A stretch of DNA of 64,000 bases from Armatimonadota bacterium (GTDB lineage Bacteria; Sysuimicrobiota; Sysuimicrobiia; Sysuimicrobiales; Humicultoraceae), in assembly GCA_016869025.1 (NCBI GenBank), contig VGFA01000008.1, forward strand, positions 1-64,000, in the 5' to 3' direction. A program made the position numbers and the translations under genes. The notes beneath the pieces were generated by a model. It saw only the letters and a program-made list of their open reading frames with translations. It ran no database searches and was not told the DNA's origin. Positions 17,727 to 25,531 of the stretch are shown one piece after another. Every line of letters starts with the position of its first letter. Positions within the stretch are counted from its first letter, which is position 1.

Positions 17727-18437
17727 CTAGATCCCAAGATGCTGCCGCCTTGCCTCGGTGTCGACCGCGAACTCCTTCCCCGTGGCGTGGTGAACGATGC
17801 GGCCGGCGGTCAGCACGTACACCCGGTCGGCGAGCACATCCGCGATCCTCTGCTGCTGCTCGACGAGCAGCAGGGCAGTCCCCATCTCTCTGAGCCGCCG
17901 CAACGTTGCGATGAGGTGCTGGACAACCAGCGGGGCGAGACCCTCGGAGGGCTCATCGAGCAACAGCAGGGCGGGATTCGTGACCAACGCGCGGCCGATG
18001 GCCAGCATCTGCTGCTCGCCTCCGCTCAGCCGTGTCCCTGGCAGTTTCCTCCTCCGGGCGATCTCGGGGAAGAGGTCGTAGACCGCGTCAGGAGTCCACG
18101 CCGTGCCGTCGGCTCCCTTGCGGAAGGTGAGTCTCAGGTGCTCGTCGACCGACAGAGACGGGAAGAGACGGCGGCCCTGAGGGACGTACCCGATGCCCAG
18201 GGACGCCGCCTGGTGCGAGTGCAGCCCGTCGATCCGGCGGCCCCTGAACGTGATGAGGCCGTGAGAGGCGGGCGGGGTCATGCGCAGTATCGAGCGCAAG
18301 AGGGTTGTCTTCCCCATGCCGTTGCGCCCAACAACCGCGACGCACTCGTGCCCCGCCGCGAGCGACACGTCCTGGAGCACATGGCTCGTACCGTAGAAGG
18401 CATTCAGACGGACGACTTCGAGCAGGTATTCACCCAT
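17727..18437 (-). CDS. livF: ABC importer ATPase LivF
   Basis: Cytoplasmic ATPase subunit, 236 aa. Walker A is GRNGMGKTTLL, the signature is LSGGEQQM, Walker B is LLLLDEPSEGLAP, and the Q-loop is in GYVPQGRRLFP, a LivF-type sequence. Binding and hydrolysis of ATP drives the LivHM permease. The frame is open to 18506, but ATG 18437 overlaps the livG stop by 8 bases and fits the family N-terminus. Confidence 0.94.
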   Translation of the reverse strand: MGEYLLEVVRLNAFYGTSHVLQDVSLAAGHECVAVVGRNGMGKTTLLRSILRMTPPASHGLITFRGRRIDGLHSHQAASLGIGYVPQGRRLFPSLSVDEHLRLTFRKGADGTAWTPDAVYDLFPEIARRRKLPGTRLSGGEQQMLAIGRALVTNPALLLLDEPSEGLAPLVVQHLIATLRRLREMGTALLLVEQQQRIADVLADRVYVLTAGRIVHHATGKEFAVDTEARRQHLGI

Positions 18438-19191
18438 GGTTGACCCACTCGCCCATGTAGACTTCCTGGACGCGGGCGTCCGCACGCACCACATCGGGCG
18501 CGCCATCCGCGATCACCCGCCCGTTGTGCAGCACGGTCACGCGGTCGGCAAGCCCGAGCACCACATCCATGTCGTGTTCCACGAGCAGCAGTGTCACTGA
18601 ACGGTCGAGGCTCCCGAGGAAGCGCATCATGCGCTGGCGCTCAGAAGGCGCCAGTCCCGCGACCGGCTCGTCGAGCATCAGCAGCCTCGGGCGGGCGGCA
18701 AGCGCAACGCCGATCTCGAGCTGGCGCTGCTCGCCGTGCCCCAGGGCGTCGACCTTCGCCGAGATCCTTTCACCCAGTCCGACGAACTCTGCCACTTCTC
18801 GCGCCCTGTCGAGGCGCGCCGAGTTACGGCGCCAGGGCTTGAGGACATTGGTGGATACGCTCCCGCCAGAGGCAAGAAACAGGTTCTCTTCCACGGTGAG
18901 GTCCAGGAAGAGATTGGTGACCTGGTACGTCCTGCCGATGCCCAGCCGGGCCCTCTGCTGAACGCTCAGGTGGGTGACGTCTTCTCCAAACAGCGACACG
19001 CGGCCATGATCTGGTGGTATCTCGCCCGTGATCGAGTTGAAGAGAGTCGTCTTTCCGGCACCGTTTGGGCCAATGAGGCCCCGGCGCTCACCGGCGGGGA
19101 TGGAGAGGCTCACATCATCGAGGGCAGTAATGCCTCCGAAGGTCTTGGTGAGCCTCTCCGCTCGCAGAGCTTCCGGCGATCGGTGGTCCAT
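18430..19191 (-). CDS. livG: ABC importer ATPase LivG
   Basis: Second ATPase subunit, 253 aa. Walker A is GPNGAGKTTLFNSITG, the signature region GHGEQRQLEIGVAL, and Walker B LLMLDEPVAGLAP. The typical LivG stretch GIGRTYQVTNLFLDLTVEENL carries the Q-loop. The GHGEQRQ signature (H for S) is common in LivG. It pairs with LivF in the nucleotide-binding heterodimer and sits 42 bp after the binding-protein gene. Confidence 0.94.
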   Translation of the reverse strand: MDHRSPEALRAERLTKTFGGITALDDVSLSIPAGERRGLIGPNGAGKTTLFNSITGEIPPDHGRVSLFGEDVTHLSVQQRARLGIGRTYQVTNLFLDLTVEENLFLASGGSVSTNVLKPWRRNSARLDRAREVAEFVGLGERISAKVDALGHGEQRQLEIGVALAARPRLLMLDEPVAGLAPSERQRMMRFLGSLDRSVTLLLVEHDMDVVLGLADRVTVLHNGRVIADGAPDVVRADARVQEVYMGEWVNHG

Positions 19192-19233
19192 GGTGCGCGT
19201 TCTACTTGTGCCAACCCGAATCCGCCATGGTGC

Positions 19234-20550
19234 CTACCTTCCGCGAAGCCGAGGGAGTCTCGCGAGCACCGCCGCGCAGTCACTCGGCGGGAAATCACGC
19301 GAGTCCGGAGGCGCCGCAATGTAGGCCTCCGGGTCGAACGGGCCGAACTGGGAAACATCCTTGAAGGTCGCGATGACGGTGTTAGCCAGGATGTTCCCGA
19401 TGCGCTGGACCTTCCGGATGTAGATGTTCTGAACCGGGTTGCCGTACTCGTCCAGATAGAATGGGCCGCGTGGAGCGTCCGGCATCCTGGTCGCGCGCAG
19501 CGCCTTGATGAACGCGTCGCGGTCCTCGATCCTTCCACCGACAGCCGCGATAGCGCGAAGCACCATCTTGGCCCCGACATAGCCGTGCTCGGCTGAGGTT
19601 GGAGGGATCTCATTCCACCGCTTCATGTAGGCGTCCCGGAACCTCAGGAAGGCCGGGGTCTTGAGCGTCTCCGCGTACTGTATTGCCGACAGCGAGCCAA
19701 TTGCGCTGTCGCCGAGCTCCTGGAGTGTGATGGGCTCGTAGGCGTTGGACGCGCCGAGCAGAACGTACTTGTCAAGGAGGCCGAAGTCGCGGAACTGCTT
19801 GTAGAATGCCACCATGTCCGTCCCAGCGCCGTCGTACATGACCGCGTCCACGTCGCGCGGCATCGCTGCTATGATTGAGCTGTAGTCACGCGTCCCGACA
19901 GGGTGCCAGATCTTGACAACCTCCTTGCCGCCGGCCATGCAGAAACCCCGGATGAAGCCCCCGAGCTGGTTCCACGGGAACGAGTAGTCCTGTCCAATGG
20001 AGACGATGCGGCGGTACCCGAAGGTCCGGGCCACGTACTGGCCAAACGGGAACATCGGCTGAGCACCGCTCCAACCCGCGCGCACCACATTGTGCGCGCG
20101 CAGCCGCATTGTGATGTCCTCAGGGGCGGAGTAGCCGATTACCACTGGCAGGCCGGTGCCCCTCGCCCAGTCCACCATGGCCAGGCCCTCTCCACCGCAG
20201 GTGGGTCCCACGACGGTATCCACCCTGTCACGCTCGTGGACCGCCCGCACCTTGGTCATCATTATGTCCGCGGTGCACTGGGTGTCCTCGATGAAGGTGC
20301 GAATGCGGCGCCCGGCCGCCATGTAGTTGGCCTCTTCAAAAGCGAGAATGGAGCCCCTGATCTGCGGCTCGCCGAAGGCCGTGAACACGCCCGTGCGTGC
20401 CCCGAGCAGCCCCACGCGTATCTCGCGGGCCTGTCCCAGGGACTGCAGGGCGCCAATGGGGGAAAGGACCATGACAACGGCAATTGCGGCTACTGCTGTC
20501 CAGGTAACCGCCCTGGTCCAGGGCCTGAAGCTGCTCACCCTTCCTTTCAT
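19234..20550 (-). CDS. Periplasmic substrate-binding protein of the Liv-type importer
   Basis: A 438-aa exported solute receptor, the first gene of the importer operon. The signal sequence (MKGRVSSFRPWTRAVTW then a hydrophobic core) leads into the type-I periplasmic binding fold with IRVGLLGARTGVFTAFGEPQIRGSILAFEEAN. Later strands include VVGPTCGGEGLAMVDWA and IVSIGQDYSFPWNQLGGF. ATG 20550 has GAGGAGGT upstream. An earlier ATG at 20598 would add 16 residues before the signal peptide. The ligand is not predictable and need not be a branched-chain amino acid. Confidence 0.9.
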   Translation of the reverse strand: MKGRVSSFRPWTRAVTWTAVAAIAVVMVLSPIGALQSLGQAREIRVGLLGARTGVFTAFGEPQIRGSILAFEEANYMAAGRRIRTFIEDTQCTADIMMTKVRAVHERDRVDTVVGPTCGGEGLAMVDWARGTGLPVVIGYSAPEDITMRLRAHNVVRAGWSGAQPMFPFGQYVARTFGYRRIVSIGQDYSFPWNQLGGFIRGFCMAGGKEVVKIWHPVGTRDYSSIIAAMPRDVDAVMYDGAGTDMVAFYKQFRDFGLLDKYVLLGASNAYEPITLQELGDSAIGSLSAIQYAETLKTPAFLRFRDAYMKRWNEIPPTSAEHGYVGAKMVLRAIAAVGGRIEDRDAFIKALRATRMPDAPRGPFYLDEYGNPVQNIYIRKVQRIGNILANTVIATFKDVSQFGPFDPEAYIAAPPDSRDFPPSDCAAVLARLPRLRGR

Positions 20551-20666
20551 CGCTGTTCGACCTCCTCTCTTGATTCTCCCCGCTGAGACGTACCCCACAA
20601 CGGCGGAGCGGATCTTGACCAGCCTGTACTGCCTTGCTCTACCCCGTGCCGCTTGCCTGACCCCTG

Positions 20667-20688
20667 CAATGGCCCCCGGCGGCCATTG
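20667..20688 (-). promoter_or_regulatory. Hairpin in the mocR-liv gap
   Basis: CAATGGCC (20667-20674) and GGCCATTG (20681-20688) form a perfect 8-bp stem with a 6-nt loop in the 172-bp gap between mocR and the binding-protein gene. It could end the mocR transcript or be part of the liv leader. There is no U-tract. Confidence 0.4.
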
Positions 20689-20722
20689 ACCCGCTGCGAC
20701 TCCGGCGGCTGGCTGACGCCCT

Positions 20723-22318
20723 CTAGGCTCTCCGCCCTGGGACGGCCCGCCCTCTTCTGCGTCCGCACTCCATGTAGCCGGCTGGAGCGCGCTCCGGATG
20801 CCTCTCTTCTCCGGGCTCGACGCCGGTCAGCGCGCTTGCCAGGCTCCGCCCCACAATCGCTGCGGCTTCTTCCAGTTGCGGCTCGTCGAGGCCCGCAAAG
20901 CACAGCCGCATTGCGTATGGATCGCCTCCGCTCGGCCAGAAGGCCGGGCCTGCCACGAAGTCGACCCCCTTCGCCGAGGTGCTCTTCAGCAGGTCGGCGG
21001 CCTGCACGGGGGCGGGGAGCCGCGCCCACACGAACAACCCGCCCTCAGGTCTGCGAGCCATCAGGCGGCCGCGAGCGTGCCGCGCGAGCGAGGCCAGGAG
21101 CAAGTCTCGCTTCGACCGGAGGCGCTGGCACGCCCGCCGGAGATGTGGCTCAAGCAGGTTCTCCTCAAGCAGCCGCGCCATCGCCCACTGCGGGAGGCTG
21201 CTGACGTGCAGCCCGCCCCCGGCCTTGGCAACGGCTGCCTGACGTATGACGCCGGGCGGTCCCGCGATCCATCCGACGCGGACCCCGGGGAAGACCAGCT
21301 TCGAGAAGGTGCCCACATGTATGACACCTCCCCATGTGTCGAGCGCCTTCAGGCGTGGAAGCCGCGCACCTTCGTAGCGGAGCTCCCAGTAGGGATCGTC
21401 TTCCACAATCGGTACCGCGCGGCGGGCGGCGGCTTCGATGAGCAGATGCCTCCGCTCGAGCGATAGAGAAACACTGCTCGGGTTCTGGAATGTCGGGATT
21501 ACGTAGATCAGCTTCGGCCTCGTGTAGGCCAGCACGGATTCAAGAGCCTCCAGATCCAAGCCGTCACCGTCAGTCGGCACGCAGATGATGCGCGCGCCAA
21601 CACCCTGGAAGGCCTGGATGGCACCGCGATACGTGGGCCCTTCGGTAACCACAGTATCGCCTGGGTCAACCAGGATTGACGCCAGGATACTCAGCGCCTG
21701 CCGCGCCCCTGCGGTGATGAGGATCTCCTGTGGCCGGACGTCGGCGCCTCCCGCATGCAGGTGAGCGGCCAGTGCAGCGCGCAGCGCGGGAATCCCCTGC
21801 GGGGGGCCCGGCTCGAAGGCTCGTGCGCCCTCGCGCTCAAGGACCAGGTCGAACATCTGCCTGAAGGTGCCGATTATGGACGGATCGGCCGCGACCTTAC
21901 CCGAGGCCAGGCTGAGCCTGCCCGCCTGTTCTGTGTTCACCTCACCCATGAACGGGCGCGTTACCCTGCTGATTGATGCGGAGAACTGCGGCTGCCACGA
22001 GGGGTTGGGCACCGCGCGGTCGAGGGGAAGGGCCGCGAATGTGCCCCGCCCCACGCGGCTGCGCACCCATCCACGGCGCTCAAGCTCGCGATAGGCCTGA
22101 ACCGCTGTGTTCCTGCTGACACCGACCAGTTCCGCGAGCGCTCTCTGCGGAGGTAGCCGTTCGCCGATGGCAATGCGGCCGTGCCCGATTCGGTGCTCGA
22201 TCTCGGACGCTATCTGGAGGTACAGGGGGGTCTGCGACGATGAATCGATGCGGAACCCCGCGAGCCACGTCCCCACCGGGCCTTCCGGCATCAACCTCGT
22301 CAGCGCCGATCTGTTCAT
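20723..22318 (-). CDS. MocR-type transcriptional regulator (GntR HTH + aminotransferase fold)
   Basis: A 531-aa regulator. The N-terminal GntR winged helix (about 28-95) contains RLPPQRALAELVGVSRNTAVQAYRELERRGWV. The rest is a fold-type-I PLP domain: IVEDDPYWELRY, then GTFSKLVFPGVRVGW with the PLP-binding lysine. Such proteins sense an amino compound through PLP and regulate neighbouring transport or metabolic genes. It lies upstream of, and codirectional with, the liv operon, so that operon is the natural target (inference). The last about 40 residues are a basic, low-complexity extension. Confidence 0.92.
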   Translation of the reverse strand: MNRSALTRLMPEGPVGTWLAGFRIDSSSQTPLYLQIASEIEHRIGHGRIAIGERLPPQRALAELVGVSRNTAVQAYRELERRGWVRSRVGRGTFAALPLDRAVPNPSWQPQFSASISRVTRPFMGEVNTEQAGRLSLASGKVAADPSIIGTFRQMFDLVLEREGARAFEPGPPQGIPALRAALAAHLHAGGADVRPQEILITAGARQALSILASILVDPGDTVVTEGPTYRGAIQAFQGVGARIICVPTDGDGLDLEALESVLAYTRPKLIYVIPTFQNPSSVSLSLERRHLLIEAAARRAVPIVEDDPYWELRYEGARLPRLKALDTWGGVIHVGTFSKLVFPGVRVGWIAGPPGVIRQAAVAKAGGGLHVSSLPQWAMARLLEENLLEPHLRRACQRLRSKRDLLLASLARHARGRLMARRPEGGLFVWARLPAPVQAADLLKSTSAKGVDFVAGPAFWPSGGDPYAMRLCFAGLDEPQLEEAAAIVGRSLASALTGVEPGEERHPERAPAGYMECGRRRGRAVPGRRA

Positions 22319-22377
22319 GTGGCCCCCTGGGCGCGCGCAGCCCTTGTGCGGCCGTTTCTCTGCGAGAGGCCAGTGAC

Positions 22378-22406
22378 AGAGTAGGTGCGCAGCGATGATC
22401 CGTAAA
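22378..22406 (-). promoter_or_regulatory. Candidate mocR promoter
   Basis: On the minus strand TTTACG (22401-22406) and TACTCT (22378-22383) are 17 bp apart. This is a moderate sigma-70-type match about 60 bp upstream of the mocR start. Confidence 0.35.
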
Positions 22407-22520
22407 GTACCAGGGGCGAATTGGTTCTCTCGCGTCCGTCACGCACACAGATACTACCCGGGCTCCTTTCCGCGTTCCTGCTTCGGACGGCAAGATCTCT
22501 GTGCGGCGCGGAGCACACAG

Positions 22521-22551
22521 CAGGCCCCGCAGCGCGGAGCTGTGGGGCCTG
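22521..22551 (+). promoter_or_regulatory. 13-bp hairpin in the leader of the peptide operon
   Basis: Positions 22521-22533 pair with 22539-22551 through 13 bp (one G-U if RNA) around a 5-nt GCGGA loop. No U-tract follows. It is among the most stable local structures in the non-coding DNA of the window. Confidence 0.55.
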
Positions 22552-22560
22552 GTCGCTGAA

Positions 22561-22627
22561 GGGTCGGGGGTGGAAACCGGCACGACGTCCTCCGGCACCG
22601 TTGGACCAGAGGGGACACCCCCGACCC
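22561..22627 (+). promoter_or_regulatory. 12-bp long-range stem in the leader of the peptide operon
   Basis: GGGTCGGGGGTG (22561-22572) is perfectly complementary to CACCCCCGACCC (22616-22627), enclosing 43 nt. It starts 9 nt after the previous hairpin, so the two make a compact domain. The function is unknown. A leader RNA switch or small RNA is plausible. Confidence 0.5.
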
Positions 22628-22741
22628 GAGCCTTCGCCTGCACACTTCAGCCACTCGCAGCCAAGAATCCTCCCATACATTCCGCCGGCCTCCGCGGGCC
22701 AGCCAACTTCAGTGCCCGGGTGCCCGGGTGGTTCAATCCAA

Positions 22742-22775
22742 GTGAAGTTCTGTGGCCTCCTGGAAGGAACTTCAC
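22742..22775. promoter_or_regulatory. Candidate operator: 9-bp inverted repeat GTGAAGTTC/GAACTTCAC
   Basis: GTGAAGTTC (22742-22750) and GAACTTCAC (22767-22775) are perfect inverted repeats separated by 16 nt. A third, partial half-site AACTTCA lies at 22705-22711. It is 109 bp upstream of the peptide start codon, a good place for a dimeric HTH regulator. The palindrome in front of the second HTH-TPR gene also contains TGAAGT at its centre. Confidence 0.45.
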
Positions 22776-22779
22776 CAAC

Positions 22780-22794
22780 CTGTGTCGAACACAG
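22780..22794. promoter_or_regulatory. Candidate operator palindrome CTGTGT-CGA-ACACAG
   Basis: A perfect 6-bp palindrome with a 3-nt centre lies 4 nt after the larger inverted repeat. It could be a second protein-binding site in the promoter of the peptide-regulator operon. No clear -10/-35 pair can be picked next to it. Confidence 0.35.
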
Positions 22795-22883
22795 CATCAC
22801 TTCGGGCATCCAGCTTCATACGCACCCCTCGCGCCATACTCCGCTGCGGCCTGCCCGGTGGGACGCTCAAGGAGGAGGACCAC

Positions 22884-23081
22884 ATGCGCAAGATCATCGC
22901 CCTTGCCTTCGCGATCTCGCTTGTAGTGGCGGCAACCTCCGTCCAGCCCGTACCGATGTCCACCGCCGGTCACGGTGACGGCGAGCTGCTGAACGGTGGC
23001 TGGGCCGGTCACGGTGACGGCGAGCTGCTGAACGGTGGCTGGGCCGGTCACGGTGACGGCGAGCTGCTGAACGGTGGCTAG
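22884..23081 (+). CDS. Secreted tandem-repeat peptide precursor
   Basis: A 65-aa precursor of unknown family. ATG 22884 sits 4 nt after GGAGGAGG-AC, a very strong ribosome site. Residues 1-27 look like a Sec signal peptide (MRKII basic start, hydrophobic ALAFAISLVVAA, then TSVQPVPMST). The remainder is three exact copies of AGHGDGELLNGGW, the last lacking the Trp because its TGG codon is TAG. It lies 26 bp upstream of an HTH-TPR regulator gene. The layout fits a propeptide cut outside the cell into repeated signalling peptides that the TPR protein binds. A repeat-core modified peptide is the alternative. Neither is proved. Confidence 0.75.
   Translation: MRKIIALAFAISLVVAATSVQPVPMSTAGHGDGELLNGGWAGHGDGELLNGGWAGHGDGELLNGG
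22965..23081 (+). repeat. Three perfect 39-bp tandem repeats in the peptide gene
   Basis: Copies lie at 22965-23003, 23004-23042 and 23043-23081. They are identical at every nucleotide, including synonymous positions, except one base: the last codon TGG of copies 1 and 2 is TAG in copy 3 and ends the gene. Perfect identity implies recent expansion or gene conversion. Confidence 0.97.
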
Positions 23082-23107
23082 CCGAAGCCACAAGCGGAGG
23101 GAAGACC

Positions 23108-24400
23108 GTGACGCTTGGTGAGAAGGTCCGCCAGGCCCGCAAGAGCCGTGGCCTGACTCAGCGACGGCTGGCAGCGGGCGACCTATCCGAGAGCTTCATC
23201 AGCATGCTCGAGCACGACAAGGTTCGCCCTTCACTCGAGACGCTGCGGGTGCTAGCCGGCCGGTTGAACGTGCCGCTTGCAGATCTGCTCGATGCCGACC
23301 CCCCCCCGCGCAAGAAGGTGGCCCTGAAACTCGAACTCGGTACATCGCTGTTGCGGAAACACAGCTTCACCGAAGCCCTGGAAGCATTCCAGGAGGCGGA
23401 ACGGGCTTCGGCTCCGGATCCCGGGTTGGAGATCGCCTTCCGCATCCAGATGGGGTTGGGCCAGGCGCTCACGGGTCTGAGGCAGTTTGAGCTGGCCGAA
23501 CTCCACCTGGAGCGCGGGCGTGCTATCGCGGGTGCGCTCGGGCGGCCGGATCTCGTCGCGCGCGTGGCAAGCGCCACTGGGTTCCTTTCCCTCCGGCAGC
23601 GCGACTACCCGGCCGCCCGAGATGCGTTCTCCCGGGCCTTGAGCGCGATCCGCTCAGTCGTCCCTGTAGACGTTGAGTTCGAGGGCAGGCAACTGGCCAA
23701 CCTCGGTCGGACCTACTCGGAACTCGGCCTACCCGCTCAGGCCCTTGACTGCTACCAGGCAGCCCTCGAACGGCTCGAGCCGCTGGGTGATGTGGGCGCG
23801 ATGGGACTGCTCCACTTCAACCTCGGCGTCGCCTACGAGCGGCAGCAAGCCTTTGATCTGGCCCATGACCACCTGGCGCGGGCCGCCCTGTTGTTCGAAG
23901 CCCAGGAGAACCTCCATCTGCTGGGCACGGTCAAGCGCAGCCTGGGCATCCTGCTGGTGAGCCGCGGACGCCTCGGTGAGGGAACAGAGGCGCTCGAGCA
24001 GAGTCTTACCCTTGCCGCGCGCCTGGCCGACGACGCCGGACGGGCGCAGACGCTGACCGAGCTCGCCCGGGCCGCCATGCTGCGCGGAGATCTCGCGGAG
24101 GCGCGTGGCCAGGCAGAAGAGGCGATCCGCCTTTCAGTGAAGCTCCAGGATCCTTCAGAGGCGGCGCGGGCCGAGGCAGTGGTGGCAGCGGTCTGCCATC
24201 GTGAGGGCCGTCTCGACGAAGCCGCCCACAGGTACGCCTTCGCGCTGGAGCAGTTCGAGCGTCTCCAAGCAGCGGGAGAGATCGCCCGGATCAGCCGTGA
24301 CTACGCCTTCCTCGCGCTCGAGCGCGGGGAGGAGGGAAGCGCGGCCAGGCTCTTCGCCCGGGCGTTCCGCGCCCAGGAGGCCGCTCTCGCCGCAAGTTAG
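23108..24400 (+). CDS. HTH-TPR regulator, RRNPP-like peptide receptor candidate
   Basis: A 430-aa protein. The N-terminal XRE/Cro helix-turn-helix (about 1-60) contains LTQRRLAAGDLSESFISMLEHDKVRPSLETLRVLAGRL. About eight or nine tetratricopeptide helices follow (about 70-425), for example RTYSELGLPAQALDCYQAALERL. This HTH-plus-TPR architecture is that of PlcR/NprR/ComR/Rgg-type receptors, whose TPR groove binds imported oligopeptides. GTG 23108 follows GGAGGG. The short gap to the secreted peptide gene makes that peptide the obvious ligand (inference). The downstream patatin and amidase genes, 36 bp on, are the likely regulated output, although the cluster may be one transcript. Confidence 0.9.
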   Translation: MTLGEKVRQARKSRGLTQRRLAAGDLSESFISMLEHDKVRPSLETLRVLAGRLNVPLADLLDADPPPRKKVALKLELGTSLLRKHSFTEALEAFQEAERASAPDPGLEIAFRIQMGLGQALTGLRQFELAELHLERGRAIAGALGRPDLVARVASATGFLSLRQRDYPAARDAFSRALSAIRSVVPVDVEFEGRQLANLGRTYSELGLPAQALDCYQAALERLEPLGDVGAMGLLHFNLGVAYERQQAFDLAHDHLARAALLFEAQENLHLLGTVKRSLGILLVSRGRLGEGTEALEQSLTLAARLADDAGRAQTLTELARAAMLRGDLAEARGQAEEAIRLSVKLQDPSEAARAEAVVAAVCHREGRLDEAAHRYAFALEQFERLQAAGEIARISRDYAFLALERGEEGSAARLFARAFRAQEAALAAS

Positions 24401-24436
24401 ACTACCAGCACCCGGCCGGCTTCGGAGGTGGGCGCG

Positions 24437-25531
24437 ATGCCCGACCATGGGGATGAGGCAGGCCCGCCGCGCGGCCAGCGTGTGGATCTCGTCTTCGAGG
24501 GCGGAGGGGTCAAGGGGATCGGGCTGGTCGGTGCCCTATCGGTCCTCGAGGAGCGCGGCTTCGTGCCCCAGAACGTGGCCGGGACCTCCGCCGGCGCCCT
24601 CGTTGCTGTCCTGCACGCAGCCGGGTACTCTGCCTCGGAGCTGCGCGAGATCATTCTGAAGCTTGACCTGCGCAGGTTCTTGGATGCCGCCTGGGAAGAT
24701 CGCATACCCGTCGTCGGGATGCCGCTCAGCATCCTGCTGGACCAGGGGATCTACGAGGGTGACGCATTCCTCGCGTTTGTGCGCGGCCTGCTGGAGGCGA
24801 AGCGCGTGCGTACGTTCTCCGATCTGATCCACCCCGAGTTTGCGGATCAGCCACGATACCGGTACCGGGCTCAGGTGATCGTTTCAGACCTGACCGAACG
24901 CCGCCTGCTGGTGCTACCCCGGGACGCGCAGAGGCTCGGCGTGCGCCCGGATGACCTCGACGTGGCGCTGTCGGTTCGGATGAGCATGAGCATTCCCATC
25001 TTCTTTGAACCGGTGCGGTTTCGGCACGCGCGTACCGGGCGGGTGCACTTGATAGTCGACGGCGGGATGCTGTCCAACTTCCCGGTCTGGTTGTTCGACA
25101 CCGAGGATGAGCCACCGTGGCCCACCTTCGGACTGTTGCTGGTCGAGCCCGATCCGAGGACCCCGGTGTCCGAACGCCTGCCCAGGCCCGAGGAGGCCCG
25201 CGGTCCGGCCCGCAGGGTGGTTGACTACCTCAAGAGCATCGTTCTGACCATGCTGGAAGCCCACGATCGCCTCTACGTCGAGAGCGCCGACTTTGCGCGC
25301 ACGATCCCGATACCAACGCTCGGCATCGGAGGCACGGAGTTCCACCTGCCGCGCCACCAGGCCATGGCCCTGTACGAGTCCGGCCGGATCGCGTCCGAAC
25401 GGTTCCTTTCGTCCTGGGACTTCGAGGGGTACGTCGCCGAGTTCAGGCAGGGCAAGGACCAGTCGCGCCGGAGGGAGATCGCAGGCCGGATTCGACGGGC
25501 ACGGACGCTACGGCCTCGAGGGGAGTCCTGA
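24437..25531 (+). CDS. Patatin-like phospholipase
   Basis: Lipid acyl hydrolase of 364 aa. The oxyanion motif GGGVKG is near residue 23, the nucleophile serine in GTSAG near 48, and the catalytic Asp in VDGGMLSNFP near 210, completing the Ser-Asp dyad. There is no signal peptide, so it would attack the membrane from the cytoplasm, like patatin effectors of CBASS and other abortive-infection systems. GGAGG stands 8 nt before ATG 24437, and the upstream in-frame GTG 24428 overlaps that site. It is 36 bp after the HTH-TPR regulator and overlaps the amidase gene by 1 base. Confidence 0.92.
   Translation: MPDHGDEAGPPRGQRVDLVFEGGGVKGIGLVGALSVLEERGFVPQNVAGTSAGALVAVLHAAGYSASELREIILKLDLRRFLDAAWEDRIPVVGMPLSILLDQGIYEGDAFLAFVRGLLEAKRVRTFSDLIHPEFADQPRYRYRAQVIVSDLTERRLLVLPRDAQRLGVRPDDLDVALSVRMSMSIPIFFEPVRFRHARTGRVHLIVDGGMLSNFPVWLFDTEDEPPWPTFGLLLVEPDPRTPVSERLPRPEEARGPARRVVDYLKSIVLTMLEAHDRLYVESADFARTIPIPTLGIGGTEFHLPRHQAMALYESGRIASERFLSSWDFEGYVAEFRQGKDQSRRREIAGRIRRARTLRPRGES

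Larger units (their letters stand above)
22319..22883. other. 565-bp non-coding region with strong RNA-like structure
   Basis: This is the longest gap in the window, between divergent mocR and the repeat-peptide gene. I find no convincing protein-coding frame. It contains a candidate mocR promoter (22378-22406), two very stable hairpins (22521-22551 and 22561-22627), a 9-bp inverted repeat (22742-22775) and a small perfect palindrome (22780-22794). It most likely carries the promoter and a structured leader, or a small RNA, for the downstream operon. Confidence 0.6.

Noticed and set aside
22566-22600. T-box-like string (GGGTGGAAACCGGC... ACGTCC) in the leader of the peptide operon
   Set aside because: It has an extra base against the T-box consensus, no clear stem I specifier region, and the downstream genes are not amino-acid related. 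The match is probably chance in GC-rich DNA.
22965-23081. Three direct repeats as a CRISPR array
   Set aside because: The 39-bp units are contiguous without spacers, lie in a coding frame and have a signal peptide and ribosome site in front.
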